Below are positions 25,955-34,563 of a DNA stretch of 64,000 nt, one piece after another. The position numbers and the translations under genes were made by a program. The first letter of the stretch is position 1, and every line of letters begins with the position of its first letter. The notes below the pieces were generated by a model. The model made no database searches and was not told the origin of the DNA. It saw nothing but the letters and a program-made list of their open reading frames with translations. This DNA comes from Alectryocaccobium sp964389285. Its GTDB lineage: Bacteria > Bacillota > Clostridia > Lachnospirales > Lachnospiraceae. The stretch covers positions 33,899 through 97,898 of the forward strand of contig CAYMCZ010000007.1 in NCBI GenBank assembly GCA_964389285.1, read 5' to 3'.

Positions 25955-26135
25955 AATCTAACTGCCTTTCCTGTTTGAAGCGCGACACTTTTGTTATGTG
26001 TCATATGAAAAACAAACAGCCACATCCTGCGTGTTTTCAGGATTCGCCTGAAAATAATTAGCTATCTTATTATTTTTTCAAAATTTTGCAAGTTTGTCAA
26101 CAAAAAAATTCATTCCGTTTTATGGTATAAAAAAA

Positions 26136-26208
26136 AGCCGAAAATCAGACTCGAACTGACGACCCCTTCATTACGAGTGAAGTGCTCTACCGACTGAGCT
26201 ATTTCGGC
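26136..26208 (-). tRNA. tRNA-Thr (CGT)
   Basis: Complete cloverleaf on the minus strand: acceptor GCCGAAA/TTTCGGC, D-arm with AGTCGGTAGA, anticodon stem CTTCA/TGAAG with loop CTCGTAA (anticodon CGT), T-loop GTTCGAGTC. The CCA end is not encoded. Its promoter is at 26255-26283. Confidence 0.95.
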
Positions 26209-26254
26209 TTGACACGAACCAACCGCCGCAAGGCGTTAAGCCCATGTGACGAAT

Positions 26255-26283
26255 ACTATACCTTACTTTGATTAATAAGTCAA
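26255..26283 (-). promoter_or_regulatory. Promoter of tRNA-Thr
   Basis: Minus strand TTGACT, 17-base spacer, TATAGT, about 45 bases before the tRNA. Confidence 0.65.
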
Positions 26284-26455
26284 GATTTTCAAAGCGAAAT
26301 CCGAAACAGCTTTAAAGCAAAAAGCAAAATCCGAAACCCTGTTAAGAGAATATATCATAACAGGATTGATTTCCTCCTCATCTTTTATTATTCTTGTTAT
26401 ATAAAATACCGTCAAACGAATCTTTTTTGAAAAAAATACCATGAGGAGTGAAAAT

Positions 26456-28195
26456 ATGAAACGTGCTCATAAATATCTTATCGCCGCGGGCGCGGCAGCA
26501 GCCGCCTGTGTCTGTATCATTCTGATAGTGACAGGCAGCAGTCCGGATTCCGGCGGAAAACTCTCTGATTCCATGTTCAGTCCCGCAAAGGATTATTCCG
26601 AAGTCTATGAAGTACTGACGCAATACGGCGGATACAGATATATAGATTATGTTTATGAAGACGATATGCCCCTGTACGCCGACGAAGAAACCGCCGACAC
26701 CTCCAAAACAACCGGTGATTCGGATCATTCCGAGACCAACGTCATGGTGGAAGGCGTGGACGAAAGCGATACCGTCATCACCGACGGAAAGTATATTTAC
26801 TGTCTGGATTATTCGGGAATCAAAATAACGGATATCCGAAACGGGGCTTTGGGCGAATCCGTTTTTCTGACTCCCGATTTTGAATCTCCTGCCGATTATC
26901 TCAAAGAGATGTATGTGGACAACGACCGCCTTATTGCCATCACTACGGGCTATGACGAGTCAGATTATGACCTGCCCGCAGATGACGATTATTACTATTA
27001 TAACTATGATTATAAAGAACATACGACCCTGCTTGTATATGATATTTCAGACCCTCTTTCACCCGAATACACGGGATGTTTTTCACAGAGCGGCGCATAC
27101 GGCAGCTCCAGAAAAATAGGCGATAAGATTTATGTGATCACCGAAGAGTACAGCCACACTCCCGTATTTGAAGCCAAAGAAGCCCTTCAGGAAACAAATC
27201 TGAAATACTGGCTTCCGACCGTAAACGACCAGACCCTTTCATCCGGCAGTATTTATCTCGGAAAAGATGATTTCCGCGGCGCATACGGAACGTTAATTTC
27301 TTCATTTGACGTGAATAATCCCGAAAAGGTTATCGACGCAAAGTATTTCCTCGGAAACTATTTTGAACTGTACGTAAGCACACAAAACGCCTATCTTTAT
27401 TCCGCACATTACGGAATTTCGGAGGATTTCACGCAGATTTTAAAGCTTGCCTTAAATGACGGCAAAATAACTCCCTCCGCCTCCGTAAAAGTTCTGGGGT
27501 ACGTAAATGACAGGTTCGCCTTAAACGAAGCCGACGGATATCTGCGTGTCCTGACCACAAATTCGCAGGCCAGCACACTGTTTGTCCTCGATGAAAATCT
27601 GAAAATTGCCGGGCGTCTCGATAAAATAGCACCTGACGAAGTGGTTTACGCCGCAAGATACGCGGGAGATATCGTTTACTTCGTTACCTACAGAAATATG
27701 GATCCTCTTTTCTGCGTGGATCTTTCGGATCCGGAAAATCCGGTGATTCTGGGAGAACTTGAACTGCCGGGATATTCCGACTATCTGCATCTTTGGGATG
27801 AAAGCCGTCTGCTCGGAATCGGATACGACTATGACGAAGAGGGAATTTTCAAAGGCATGAAACTGGCCATGTTCGACATAAGCGACCCTGCCGCGCCCGC
27901 TCTTGAAGGCTCGTATTATTTGCCCGAGGTCAGCAGCATTTCCGGCCTTTACGACTATAAAAAACTTCTCGTTGACCCCCGCAAAAATCTTATAGGCTTT
28001 TCGGCTTACAGTAATACAGACCGCTCCGACAGCTATTATCTTTTTGCTTATGATAATGATTTTAAAGTGCTTATGGATATTGACACCGGTTTTTGGGAGA
28101 GCCGCGGCATTTATTCCGGGGATTATTTCTACACGGTTTCAGGCACGGATATCAGAGCGTTTAATATGGCCGACGATTTCAAAGAGGTCTCCTGA
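26456..28195 (+). CDS. Secreted beta-propeller domain protein
   Basis: A 579-residue protein of the Beta_propel family (PF09826). An uncleaved or cleaved N-terminal hydrophobic segment (about 7-27) exports or anchors it. The family entry motif NVMVEGVDESDTVITDGKYI is at about 96-115, followed by repeated blades (LLVYDISDPLSPEY, FCVDLSDPENPVIL, LAMFDISDPAAPAL), each with the DxSDPxxP turn. An unusual tyrosine/aspartate run (DDDYYYYNYDY) lies near 178-188. ATG 26456 was chosen for GAGGAG seven bases upstream. Own unit, divergent from the tRNA. Role at the cell surface unknown. Confidence 0.88.
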   Translation: MKRAHKYLIAAGAAAAACVCIILIVTGSSPDSGGKLSDSMFSPAKDYSEVYEVLTQYGGYRYIDYVYEDDMPLYADEETADTSKTTGDSDHSETNVMVEGVDESDTVITDGKYIYCLDYSGIKITDIRNGALGESVFLTPDFESPADYLKEMYVDNDRLIAITTGYDESDYDLPADDDYYYYNYDYKEHTTLLVYDISDPLSPEYTGCFSQSGAYGSSRKIGDKIYVITEEYSHTPVFEAKEALQETNLKYWLPTVNDQTLSSGSIYLGKDDFRGAYGTLISSFDVNNPEKVIDAKYFLGNYFELYVSTQNAYLYSAHYGISEDFTQILKLALNDGKITPSASVKVLGYVNDRFALNEADGYLRVLTTNSQASTLFVLDENLKIAGRLDKIAPDEVVYAARYAGDIVYFVTYRNMDPLFCVDLSDPENPVILGELELPGYSDYLHLWDESRLLGIGYDYDEEGIFKGMKLAMFDISDPAAPALEGSYYLPEVSSISGLYDYKKLLVDPRKNLIGFSAYSNTDRSDSYYLFAYDNDFKVLMDIDTGFWESRGIYSGDYFYTVSGTDIRAFNMADDFKEVS

Positions 28196-28223
28196 AATAA
28201 AAGACCGGTTTGGGCGCTTTTTC

Positions 28224-28252
28224 TTGACTGAACCACCTTATAATATTAAAAT
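28224..28252 (+). promoter_or_regulatory. Promoter of the hydrogenase-sensor cassette
   Basis: TTGACT, 17-base spacer, TAAAAT, about 75 bases before the 2Fe-2S gene. Confidence 0.55.
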
Positions 28253-28325
28253 GTTTTATAAGGCGTTAAACATACGCTGCTTTCGTTCCGCAACATAAAA
28301 TCAGTAAAGTGGGGAGACTTATTTT

Positions 28326-28568
28326 ATGCTTAACAAAATCAAAGTCGAATTCTGCATGGGATCGAGCTGCTTTTCAAAGGGAAACAGCACATCTCTCAGA
28401 GAATTAAAAGCTTATATTGAAAAAAACGAGCTGACCGACCGCGTTGAAATAGAAGGTCATTTGTGCTCCAACCGTTGCAACAGCGGCCCTCATATTTTCA
28501 TCAACGACGAAAAACATTCAAACATTTCATCCGAAGAACTCATTCGTATCATACATTCACTTTTATAG
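28326..28568 (+). CDS. Thioredoxin-like [2Fe-2S] ferredoxin
   Basis: An 80-residue protein of the NuoE/HydC-like thioredoxin-fold ferredoxin family. Four cysteines in the expected spacing hold the cluster: C10 and C15 (FCMGSSCFSKG) and C47 and C51 (HLCSNRCNSGP). The short form, without the NuoE helical bundle, usually serves as an electron carrier beside [FeFe]-hydrogenases. It is 21 bases upstream of the HydS-like sensor, with GGGAGA upstream of ATG 28326, and probably feeds electrons to or from that protein. Confidence 0.88.
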   Translation: MLNKIKVEFCMGSSCFSKGNSTSLRELKAYIEKNELTDRVEIEGHLCSNRCNSGPHIFINDEKHSNISSEELIRIIHSLL

Positions 28569-28589
28569 CGAGCGTAAAAGGGAGGTAAA

Positions 28590-30374
28590 ATGAATCCACT
28601 TGCACCTGTATACACAGAGAAAATTGTCTGTACGGACTGCTATAAATGCATCCGCAACTGCCCCGTCAAAGCAATCAAAATCGAAGCCGACCGGGCTGTC
28701 ATCCTGCCGGAACGATGCGTCGGATGCGGAAACTGCACAATGGTTTGTCCGAACAAAGCCAAAAAGATCAGAAACGATGTTGACAAAGCAAAACTGATGC
28801 TTCGGACCGAAAAAAACGTTTACTGCTCTATCGATCCCACTTATGCCGCCGAATTCCACGGCATAGAAGATCTGGTGATCGCGGCTCTTTATAAACTGGG
28901 CTTCGCGGGCGTCTCGGAAACGGCAATAGGAGCTGCCCTCGTATCGGAAGCCATGGACATATACGCGTCAGAGCACGAAGGGAGTTTTCCTTTTATCTCC
29001 ACGGCATGTCCCGGCACGGTGGAGCTTGTAAAAAAATATTACCCGGAACAGATTGAAAATCTGTCGCCGCTCCCGTCGCCGCTTCAGACCCACTGCGCAT
29101 ATCTGAGGCATCTGTACGGCAAAGACATATATATAATTTACATCGGTCCCTGTGCCGCCAGAAAAACGGAAGTCAACTTTTTGCGCGGCTTCCCTAACAT
29201 TGCGCTCACATTTAAAGAACTTCGGAGGTGGCTCCGCAAAGAGGCCATTTATCCCGAAGATATTCAGGACACGGACAAATTCAGCCTGATTCCGTCAAAG
29301 GCCGGTATGTCTTCACTTTACGCTATCGAGGGAGGACAGATTCGCACTTCCAAACTGTGGGGAGATGATTATTTTTCCAAAGAAGCCACCTCTCTTACGG
29401 GTATCCTGCCTTTCAGAGATTCGATGCCTTTTAAAAAGGAATGTTTTCTGGAGGCTTCAGTCTGCCCCGGCGGCTGCATAAACGGCGTCGGAATTACACC
29501 TTCCGTAAACCCCGTGGAAAGAAAACGATATGTTTCGGAATTTACCGGCAGCAGGCTTGGCGAAGAAGACTGCTTCAAAGGCGACCCCGAATTCGCCCGC
29601 AGGCTTTTGGACGAAGGCTATAAATTAGTCAGGGAAAAACCTCCGGCGAGGGCCGACGGTTTTAAACAGACATTTTCCGAAGCGGAAATAACCGAAATGC
29701 TCAGGCTTTTGGGAAAAGAGAATAAAAAAGACGAATCCGACTGCGGAGGCTGCGGTTATTACACCTGCCGCGATATGGCAAAGGCCTGCCTATCCGGCAT
29801 GGCAAACGCAAATATGTGCGTTACCAAAATGCGTAAAGACGCCGAAAGAAAAGCGAATACGCTTCTTTCTTCGATGCCGAACAGCGTTGTCATCGTGGAC
29901 CGCGATATCATTATCACGGACTGCAATATGGAATTTATCAAAACTTTTGCCGATCTTCCCGAGGAGTTTACAAACCTGATCGATCTGGATTTCATAGACT
30001 CTTTTAAAGGCCTTCCTCTCGGCAGCTTCATAGATTTCGATGACAAATTCGAAGAACAGTTCTCCATGGAAAAACCGGGACAGTACAGGTTCAAACATAA
30101 AGATCGTGTCATAAAGGTTACATTTTTCCCGGTGGACAGAAACAAACTTTTAGGCGCTATTTTCGAAGACATTACGACTACTTCGGTCAAACGCGAAACC
30201 GTTGTTAAAAAAGCAAACGAAGTTCTTGACAGCTCTCTTAAGACCGTTCAGCAGATAGCGCATCTTCTGGGCGAAAACGCGGCCGAAACGGAGATAATGC
30301 TGAATTCTCTTGTGGATGCTTTCAATGTTCGCAGTGATTACGAAGGATTTATTGAAGAAACAGAAAATATATAG
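28590..30374 (+). CDS. [FeFe]-hydrogenase-like sensor protein (HydS type) with PAS domain
   Basis: A 594-residue multidomain protein. Residues 12-55: two 4Fe-4S motifs (CTDCYKCIRNCP, CVGCGNCTMVCP). Residues about 75-340: H-cluster domain in which L1 is STACPGT (one cysteine instead of TSCCP), L2 is GPCAARKTE and L3 is ASVCPGGCINGVG, the altered pattern of sensory group C/D hydrogenases. Residues about 380-400: an added CGGCGYYTC Fe-S motif. Residues about 425-540: PAS-like domain (SMPNSVVIVDRDIIITDCN). The C-terminal helix probably signals onward. GGGAGG precedes ATG 28590, and the phosphatase gene follows by 8 bases. I infer H2 or redox sensing; catalytic turnover is expected to be low or absent. 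Confidence 0.88.
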   Translation: MNPLAPVYTEKIVCTDCYKCIRNCPVKAIKIEADRAVILPERCVGCGNCTMVCPNKAKKIRNDVDKAKLMLRTEKNVYCSIDPTYAAEFHGIEDLVIAALYKLGFAGVSETAIGAALVSEAMDIYASEHEGSFPFISTACPGTVELVKKYYPEQIENLSPLPSPLQTHCAYLRHLYGKDIYIIYIGPCAARKTEVNFLRGFPNIALTFKELRRWLRKEAIYPEDIQDTDKFSLIPSKAGMSSLYAIEGGQIRTSKLWGDDYFSKEATSLTGILPFRDSMPFKKECFLEASVCPGGCINGVGITPSVNPVERKRYVSEFTGSRLGEEDCFKGDPEFARRLLDEGYKLVREKPPARADGFKQTFSEAEITEMLRLLGKENKKDESDCGGCGYYTCRDMAKACLSGMANANMCVTKMRKDAERKANTLLSSMPNSVVIVDRDIIITDCNMEFIKTFADLPEEFTNLIDLDFIDSFKGLPLGSFIDFDDKFEEQFSMEKPGQYRFKHKDRVIKVTFFPVDRNKLLGAIFEDITTTSVKRETVVKKANEVLDSSLKTVQQIAHLLGENAAETEIMLNSLVDAFNVRSDYEGFIEETENI

Positions 30375-30382
30375 GAGACATT

Positions 30383-31582
30383 GTGACAGACGAGATTTTT
30401 ATTGATGTAGATTATTCCCAGATTTATAAACACGGCCAGAAAATAGGCGGCGATGTTTTTCTGCTGGATCGAAGCCCAGAAAAAAATCAGATTGTTACCA
30501 CTCTCTCCGACGGGCTCGGCAGCGGTGTAAAGGCGCATGTTTTAGCCTCGCTTACCGCAAATATGTCCCAGAAACTTTCATTTTCGCCCATAAACATACG
30601 TCATTCGGCGGAAATCATCATGAATACCCTGCCTATCTGCAACGACAAGCAGATCGCGTATTCAACATTTTCCGTGGCTAATATCAGATATAATGACGAA
30701 AACGACCGTATAAGAGTGGACCTTATCGAATACGAAAACCCGGATTCACTCAGATTTCAGAAAAACAAAGTTTTTGACTGGTCGCGCCAGACCATTACCC
30801 TGCACCGCGAATCCGCCACAAAAGAAGAGATCGTCTTATTTTCATCATTTAATATGAATGTCGGGGACAGACTTATCTTTTTCAGCGACGGCGTAACGCA
30901 ATCCGGCATGGACAACGGCATCAAAGGCGGCTGGGGACTTAAGGAGGCGCGCAGCTTTATCCTTGAAAAGATTACCGCCAATCCTGACGTATCGGCCAAG
31001 GAACTTACAAGGGATATCGTCATGAAGGCGCTCAGCAACGACGGCATGAAGTCAAAAGATGATATCACCTGCGTATGTATCTTTGTCAGAAAACCCAGGA
31101 AAACCGTATTGTTTACCGGCGCTCCCGTTGACAAGGCTTCAGATCCGATAGTTGTCCGCAAAATACGTGAATTCAAAGGCAAAAAGATAATCTCCGGCGG
31201 AACCACCGCCGAAATCGCCGCACGGGAACTGAGAGAAGACATTAAGATTGATATGTCTTCCATGTCAAAGGACGTTCCTCCGGCCAGCAAGATAAACGGC
31301 ATAGACCTGGTTACCGAAGGCATCCTGACGCTTTCCAAGGTGGCAAATTATCTGGAAAACAAGGTCAGCCCTCTGGAAGTGCCGAATGACGCGGCTAAGA
31401 GCATGCTGGAACTTCTGCTTGACAGCGACCAGATACATTTTATCGTAGGCACCAGGATAAACATCGAACACCAGAGCCCGAATATGCCGGTAGAGCTCGG
31501 CATCAGACGGATCATAGTGCAAAGACTCATACGCGCGCTGGAAGATATCTATCTGAAGGATACTACGGTGGAATATTTTTAA
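30383..31582 (+). CDS. SpoIIE/PP2C-type serine phosphatase
   Basis: A 399-residue PP2C-like phosphatase. Metal-binding aspartates are expected in TLSDGLGSG (about 40-48), FFSDGVTQ (about 171-178) and KDDITCVCI (about 228-236). A second region of about 150 residues (TGAPVDKASDPIVVRK, FKGKKIISGGTTAEIAAREL) follows and is typical of the phosphatases paired with HydS proteins in Clostridia. Start is GTG 30383 with AGGAGA upstream. With the 2Fe-2S protein and the sensor it forms a candidate H2-responsive partner-switching or dephosphorylation pathway; no anti-sigma factor or kinase is encoded nearby. Confidence 0.87.
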   Translation: MTDEIFIDVDYSQIYKHGQKIGGDVFLLDRSPEKNQIVTTLSDGLGSGVKAHVLASLTANMSQKLSFSPINIRHSAEIIMNTLPICNDKQIAYSTFSVANIRYNDENDRIRVDLIEYENPDSLRFQKNKVFDWSRQTITLHRESATKEEIVLFSSFNMNVGDRLIFFSDGVTQSGMDNGIKGGWGLKEARSFILEKITANPDVSAKELTRDIVMKALSNDGMKSKDDITCVCIFVRKPRKTVLFTGAPVDKASDPIVVRKIREFKGKKIISGGTTAEIAARELREDIKIDMSSMSKDVPPASKINGIDLVTEGILTLSKVANYLENKVSPLEVPNDAAKSMLELLLDSDQIHFIVGTRINIEHQSPNMPVELGIRRIIVQRLIRALEDIYLKDTTVEYF

Positions 31583-31955
31583 ACCGGACGTAACCCTTGA
31601 TTCCTTATGTAAGATCAGTGCTTATACTTTGCGCATAATTAAAAAGAAAACTGCACGGAACACGCCGCGCTTACTTCGCTTCACTTCTTTTCATCTGCAT
31701 CGCGCCTCATTTGTTGAGGGTATTTCATTTGCAGAGCGTTAAGAAATGCGGCGCATACGGCGCGAGCACGAAAAAAAGTGAAGCTCGCCGCGACTATCGT
31801 TCCATGCATGTTTTCTTTTTTTATATGCTTCAAGTATTAAGCACTGACCTCTTCGCCGTCATCCTGAGCGGAGGATGCACCGGCATCCGTAGTCGAAGGA
31901 TCCCATCCGTCATTCACGTCACCCCCGCGCAGTTTTCTTTTTTTACCTATTGTCT
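31583..31955. other. Intergenic repeat-rich region
   Basis: No gene seen. It contains repeat copy R1 (31641-31903). The phosphatase and the minus-strand DUF4097-like gene converge here. Confidence 0.6.
31641..31903. repeat. Dispersed repeat element, long copy (R1)
   Basis: Shares its left end (AAAAAGAAAACTGCACGGAA..) and right end (TATGCTTCAAGTATTA .. GTAGTCGAAGGATCC) with 34273-34400. The 144-base middle, absent from the other copy, holds an inverted pair GCTTCACTTCTTTT/AAAAAAAGTGAAGC. The last 46 bases (31858-31903) are a unit of the short GTCATCC...GGATCC family with an inner GGATGC/GCATCC stem. Confidence 0.8.
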
Positions 31956-32756
31956 TTATCTGTAGTTCAGCTCAATATCGCCTAAATCATTATGTACGTA
32001 AAGTCTTTTAGCTCTATCGCCCTTTTGGCTGAATGTTTTCCCCTGTTTACTTCCGTTGATTTTTACTTGCCCCAGATCCGTGCCCAATTCAATGTCGGCA
32101 TCTGACATATCCTGCTTCGCGTATACAGTCACATTGCCCAGACTCTGCTCTATGCTGAGATTCTCGAATACACAACTCTCTATATCAACATCTCCCATAT
32201 CGGAACTGACGTTCACTGTTCCCAAAATGCAGTCATTCAGTTCTATATCCCCGAGACTGTTTTCTATCTGTCCCGCGCTTATTGACAGGCCCGTTATGGA
32301 AACATTGCCCATATCCATTTTTATATCCGTATTTTTTAAAACAGTATTTTCCGGAATTATCAGCGTCAAATCGGCTTTGCGGCTTCCGAATACAATGCTC
32401 CAGTTTCCGGGCTTCTGGGATATGGTTATCACACCGTCTTCAAACGTTACTTTAGGTTCCAGCTCGTCATCCCCTGTAAATACCGACCGAAAAGATTCGC
32501 CGTATACTATCTCCAGATTTCCGTAAGCAATGTTCGCATTTATCAAGAAAGAACCTCCGTCTTTATTATAATCCCTTTCCGTTCCGCCTGAGTCCATATA
32601 TGTTTCTTCAGCAGGAACATTTCTGCCCGTGTTTTTTAACTCATTTACGACCACGCCGCTTTTTCTGCCGAGAATACCTGTATGAAAAAGCGTCCCGAAC
32701 ACCACGCACAGAATCGTCACTGTATAAATTATGGTAAGATATATCTTTTTTTTCAT
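31956..32756 (-). CDS. Membrane-anchored DUF4097-like beta-helix protein
   Basis: A 266-residue protein with an N-terminal membrane segment (residues about 5-25) and an extracellular part made of short repeating strands: MGNVSITGL, LGDIELNDC, MGDVDIESC, LGNVTVYAK, LGQVKINGS, LGDIELNYR. This LG-[DN]-[IV]-x-[IVL] repeat every 20-25 residues is the DUF4097/adhesin-like beta-helix pattern. ATG 32756 has GAGGAGG six bases upstream; the frame is open far beyond. It ends the PadR-HAAS operon. Such proteins probably sit at the cell surface as sensors or scaffolds. Confidence 0.8.
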   Translation of the reverse strand: MKKKIYLTIIYTVTILCVVFGTLFHTGILGRKSGVVVNELKNTGRNVPAEETYMDSGGTERDYNKDGGSFLINANIAYGNLEIVYGESFRSVFTGDDELEPKVTFEDGVITISQKPGNWSIVFGSRKADLTLIIPENTVLKNTDIKMDMGNVSITGLSISAGQIENSLGDIELNDCILGTVNVSSDMGDVDIESCVFENLSIEQSLGNVTVYAKQDMSDADIELGTDLGQVKINGSKQGKTFSQKGDRAKRLYVHNDLGDIELNYR

Positions 32757-32767
32757 ATGAAGCCTCC

Positions 32768-33775
32768 TCATAAGTTCTCTGCCGGTCTGCTTCCCCATAT
32801 AGATCTGATAATCCGGCGCAGTATGGCAGCGACCGGCCAGATAATCCAGGTAATATACCACGCAAATGTAAGAAAGCTCCAACACAGATAAATACAGAGC
32901 ACAGTCTGATAATAAACGCTCATTACTTTTGTCAGGGTTTCATTTGCATATATCTCATCCTCCTGGGATGATACATAATTGCCGCTGACTTTGCTGCGGT
33001 CATTCATACGAAGAAGCTGCATATATGTACTCTCCCTGCCGTTTGCATTTATAAGCAGCATAACGCCTATACCGACAAAAACAAAGAGCAAAGCCGCACA
33101 TGCATACATAACAGTATATGATACTCCGACCGCTCCCATAACTGCTGCCGACACAAAACATATTACGCAAAGTATGATCCCTATGGTTTTGAGCATTGCA
33201 TAAGACATTCTTCCCGATTCGCGCAGATTATGAATATACTCGGCAGCTGCATAATCTATTTCACATGGCTGTTTCCTTATGAACTTCCACTTTTCCATCC
33301 TGATATTCGTAAATACGAAAATGAATATCGCAGCTGCCAGCATACAGAAAAATACCGCTGTCGCAATCCCAAGCGGAACACGTTCAACTATACCTTTTCT
33401 ATCTATGAATATGACCGCAATAATAAAAACTATAGGACTTATTATGCACAGCATAACGCCGATGCTTTTTTTAAGAATGCTTTTTTCCGAATCTTCTATA
33501 TAACTGCTGACCTGGTCACGTCCAAGTGTGATTCCCTGAAACTGCACCCTTTCCCTGACGATATTTTCTATTCCGAGAGTTTCTGCCAGCTCATCAAGAT
33601 TGCCGAATTCGGAAATGACTATCCCTATTGCTTCGTTTACTGTTTTTCCTTCTGATATCAGTTCGTCATATTTATCTTCCATCATCTGTAAAAGCTCGGT
33701 CTTTGCTTTTAAAACATCCGCCGTGTTCGGCAGATTGGCAAACATGGATTCCAGATAATTACGAATCGTTTCCAT
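32768..33775 (-). CDS. Membrane protein with N-terminal permease-prefix (HAAS-type) domain
   Basis: A 335-residue protein. Residues 1-75 form a helical domain (IRNYLESMFANLP, LLQMMEDKYDELISEGKTVNEAIG, EFGNLDELAETLGI) typical of the DUF1700/HAAS or permease prefix domain that accompanies PadR regulators. Then come five or six membrane segments starting at about 126, 152, 208, 230 and 292. Its start overlaps the padR stop by 17 bases and it is followed after 11 bases by the DUF4097-like gene. By analogy with PadR-linked pairs it may respond to envelope state; function not established. Confidence 0.78.
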   Translation of the reverse strand: METIRNYLESMFANLPNTADVLKAKTELLQMMEDKYDELISEGKTVNEAIGIVISEFGNLDELAETLGIENIVRERVQFQGITLGRDQVSSYIEDSEKSILKKSIGVMLCIISPIVFIIAVIFIDRKGIVERVPLGIATAVFFCMLAAAIFIFVFTNIRMEKWKFIRKQPCEIDYAAAEYIHNLRESGRMSYAMLKTIGIILCVICFVSAAVMGAVGVSYTVMYACAALLFVFVGIGVMLLINANGRESTYMQLLRMNDRSKVSGNYVSSQEDEIYANETLTKVMSVYYQTVLCIYLCWSFLTFAWYITWIIWPVAAILRRIIRSIWGSRPAENL

Positions 33776-34124
33776 CTGCTGACCTCCAATCTTTTATTAC
33801 AAATTTACTGATGATCTCCTGCATGAGCTCCCATTCTTCACATCGTTCTTTGTAAAAGCTCAATCCGGCATCGGTTATGTCATAATAAGTTCGCCGCTTG
33901 CCGTTTTCGGCTGTCTGATAGAACGAGCGGATAAATCCATTCTTTTCCAATCTGGTAAATGCCGAATATAAGGTCGTCTCCTTGATCATATAACCACCGC
34001 CGGTAATTTCACGAATTCTTTTCGATATCTCATAACCATAAGACGGTTTTTCTATCAGGAGAAAGAGAATCATCGTATCATTATAACCGCGAATAACATC
34101 ACTGCTGATACTGTTCATATTCAT
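33759..34124 (-). CDS. PadR-family transcriptional regulator
   Basis: A 121-residue winged-helix repressor. MILFLLIEKPSYGYEISKRI (18-37) is the PadR hallmark, followed by the recognition region IKETTLYSAFTRLEKNGFI and the wing YQTAENGKRRTYYDITDAG. It ends with a dimerisation helix. It is the first gene of a three-gene operon and is preceded by a promoter overlapped by two TACTACGA-type dyads, so autoregulation is very likely. The inducer is unknown. Confidence 0.92.
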   Translation of the reverse strand: MNMNSISSDVIRGYNDTMILFLLIEKPSYGYEISKRIREITGGGYMIKETTLYSAFTRLEKNGFIRSFYQTAENGKRRTYYDITDAGLSFYKERCEEWELMQEIISKFVIKDWRSADGNDS

Positions 34125-34206
34125 CTTCCTTTTGCTTGCATAGAATTTTGTTTTGTGTGCTTCAATGTACGTAAATATACTTTATTCATCGTTACAACGT
34201 CTGTCG

Positions 34207-34225
34207 TACTACGATTGTCGTAGTA
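34207..34225. promoter_or_regulatory. PadR operator candidate, perfect dyad
   Basis: TACTACGA-TTG-TCGTAGTA, a perfect 8-base inverted repeat directly downstream of the -10 element, over the expected transcription start. Confidence 0.7.
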
Positions 34226-34254
34226 AATATACCACGACTGCCGTAGTATGTCAA
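34226..34254 (-). promoter_or_regulatory. Promoter of the padR operon
   Basis: Minus strand TTGACA, 17-base spacer, TATATT. The spacer contains one operator dyad and the initiation region another. Confidence 0.78.
34230..34248. promoter_or_regulatory. PadR operator candidate, imperfect dyad
   Basis: TACCACGA-CTG-CCGTAGTA, inside the promoter spacer, centred 23 bases from the perfect dyad, about two helical turns. Confidence 0.65.
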
Positions 34255-34272
34255 CATATTTTTTGCAGAATA

Positions 34273-34400
34273 AAAAAGAAAACTGCACGGAACACGCCCC
34301 ATGCGGTTTTCTTTTTTTTATATGCTTCAAGTATTAGGCACTGATATTATCGTCGTCATCCTGAGCGGAGGATGCGCCAGCATCCGTAGTCGAAGGATCC
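34273..34400. repeat. Dispersed repeat element, short copy (R2)
   Basis: Same ends and orientation as R1 at 31641-31903 but without its middle part. The final 46 bases (34355-34400) are the GTCATCC...GGATCC unit with an inner GGATGC/GCATCC stem. It lies immediately upstream of the padR promoter. Confidence 0.8.
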
Positions 34401-34430
34401 GCTCAAGGCGTGTTTGGATACCCGTTAGGG

Positions 34431-34530
34431 AACGCGCACGCACCGCGGAGCAGAGCTCTCGCGCACCGCGCACGAGATGGAACGCGCACGCACCGCGGAG
34501 CAGAGCTCTCGCGCACCGCGCACGAGATGG
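34431..34530. repeat. Perfect tandem duplication of 50 bases
   Basis: Two identical GC-rich 50-base units (each AACGCGCACG ... CACGAGATGG), with internal CGCGCACxxCGCG symmetry and a GAGCTC centre, between R2 and the short repeat beside malQ. No coding sense seen. Confidence 0.85.
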
Positions 34531-34555
34531 ATCCCTCGACTGCGCTCGGGATGAC
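34529..34555 (-). repeat. Short dispersed repeat unit
   Basis: On the minus strand GTCATCCCGAGCGCAGTCGA then GGGATCC, nearly identical to the two units at 61674-61743. It starts 9 bases after the malQ stop. Confidence 0.8.
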
Positions 34556-34563
34556 GTGCTCCC

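Noticed and set aside
31711..31965. Short plus-strand frames across the repeats at 31.7 and 34.3 kb
   Set aside because: They read through dispersed repeats in both copies with no shared start; they are repeat artefacts.
34355..34555. Possible CRISPR array from repeated GTCATCC and 50-base units
   Set aside because: Units are irregularly spaced, in both orientations, without unique spacers of constant length, and no cas genes are present.
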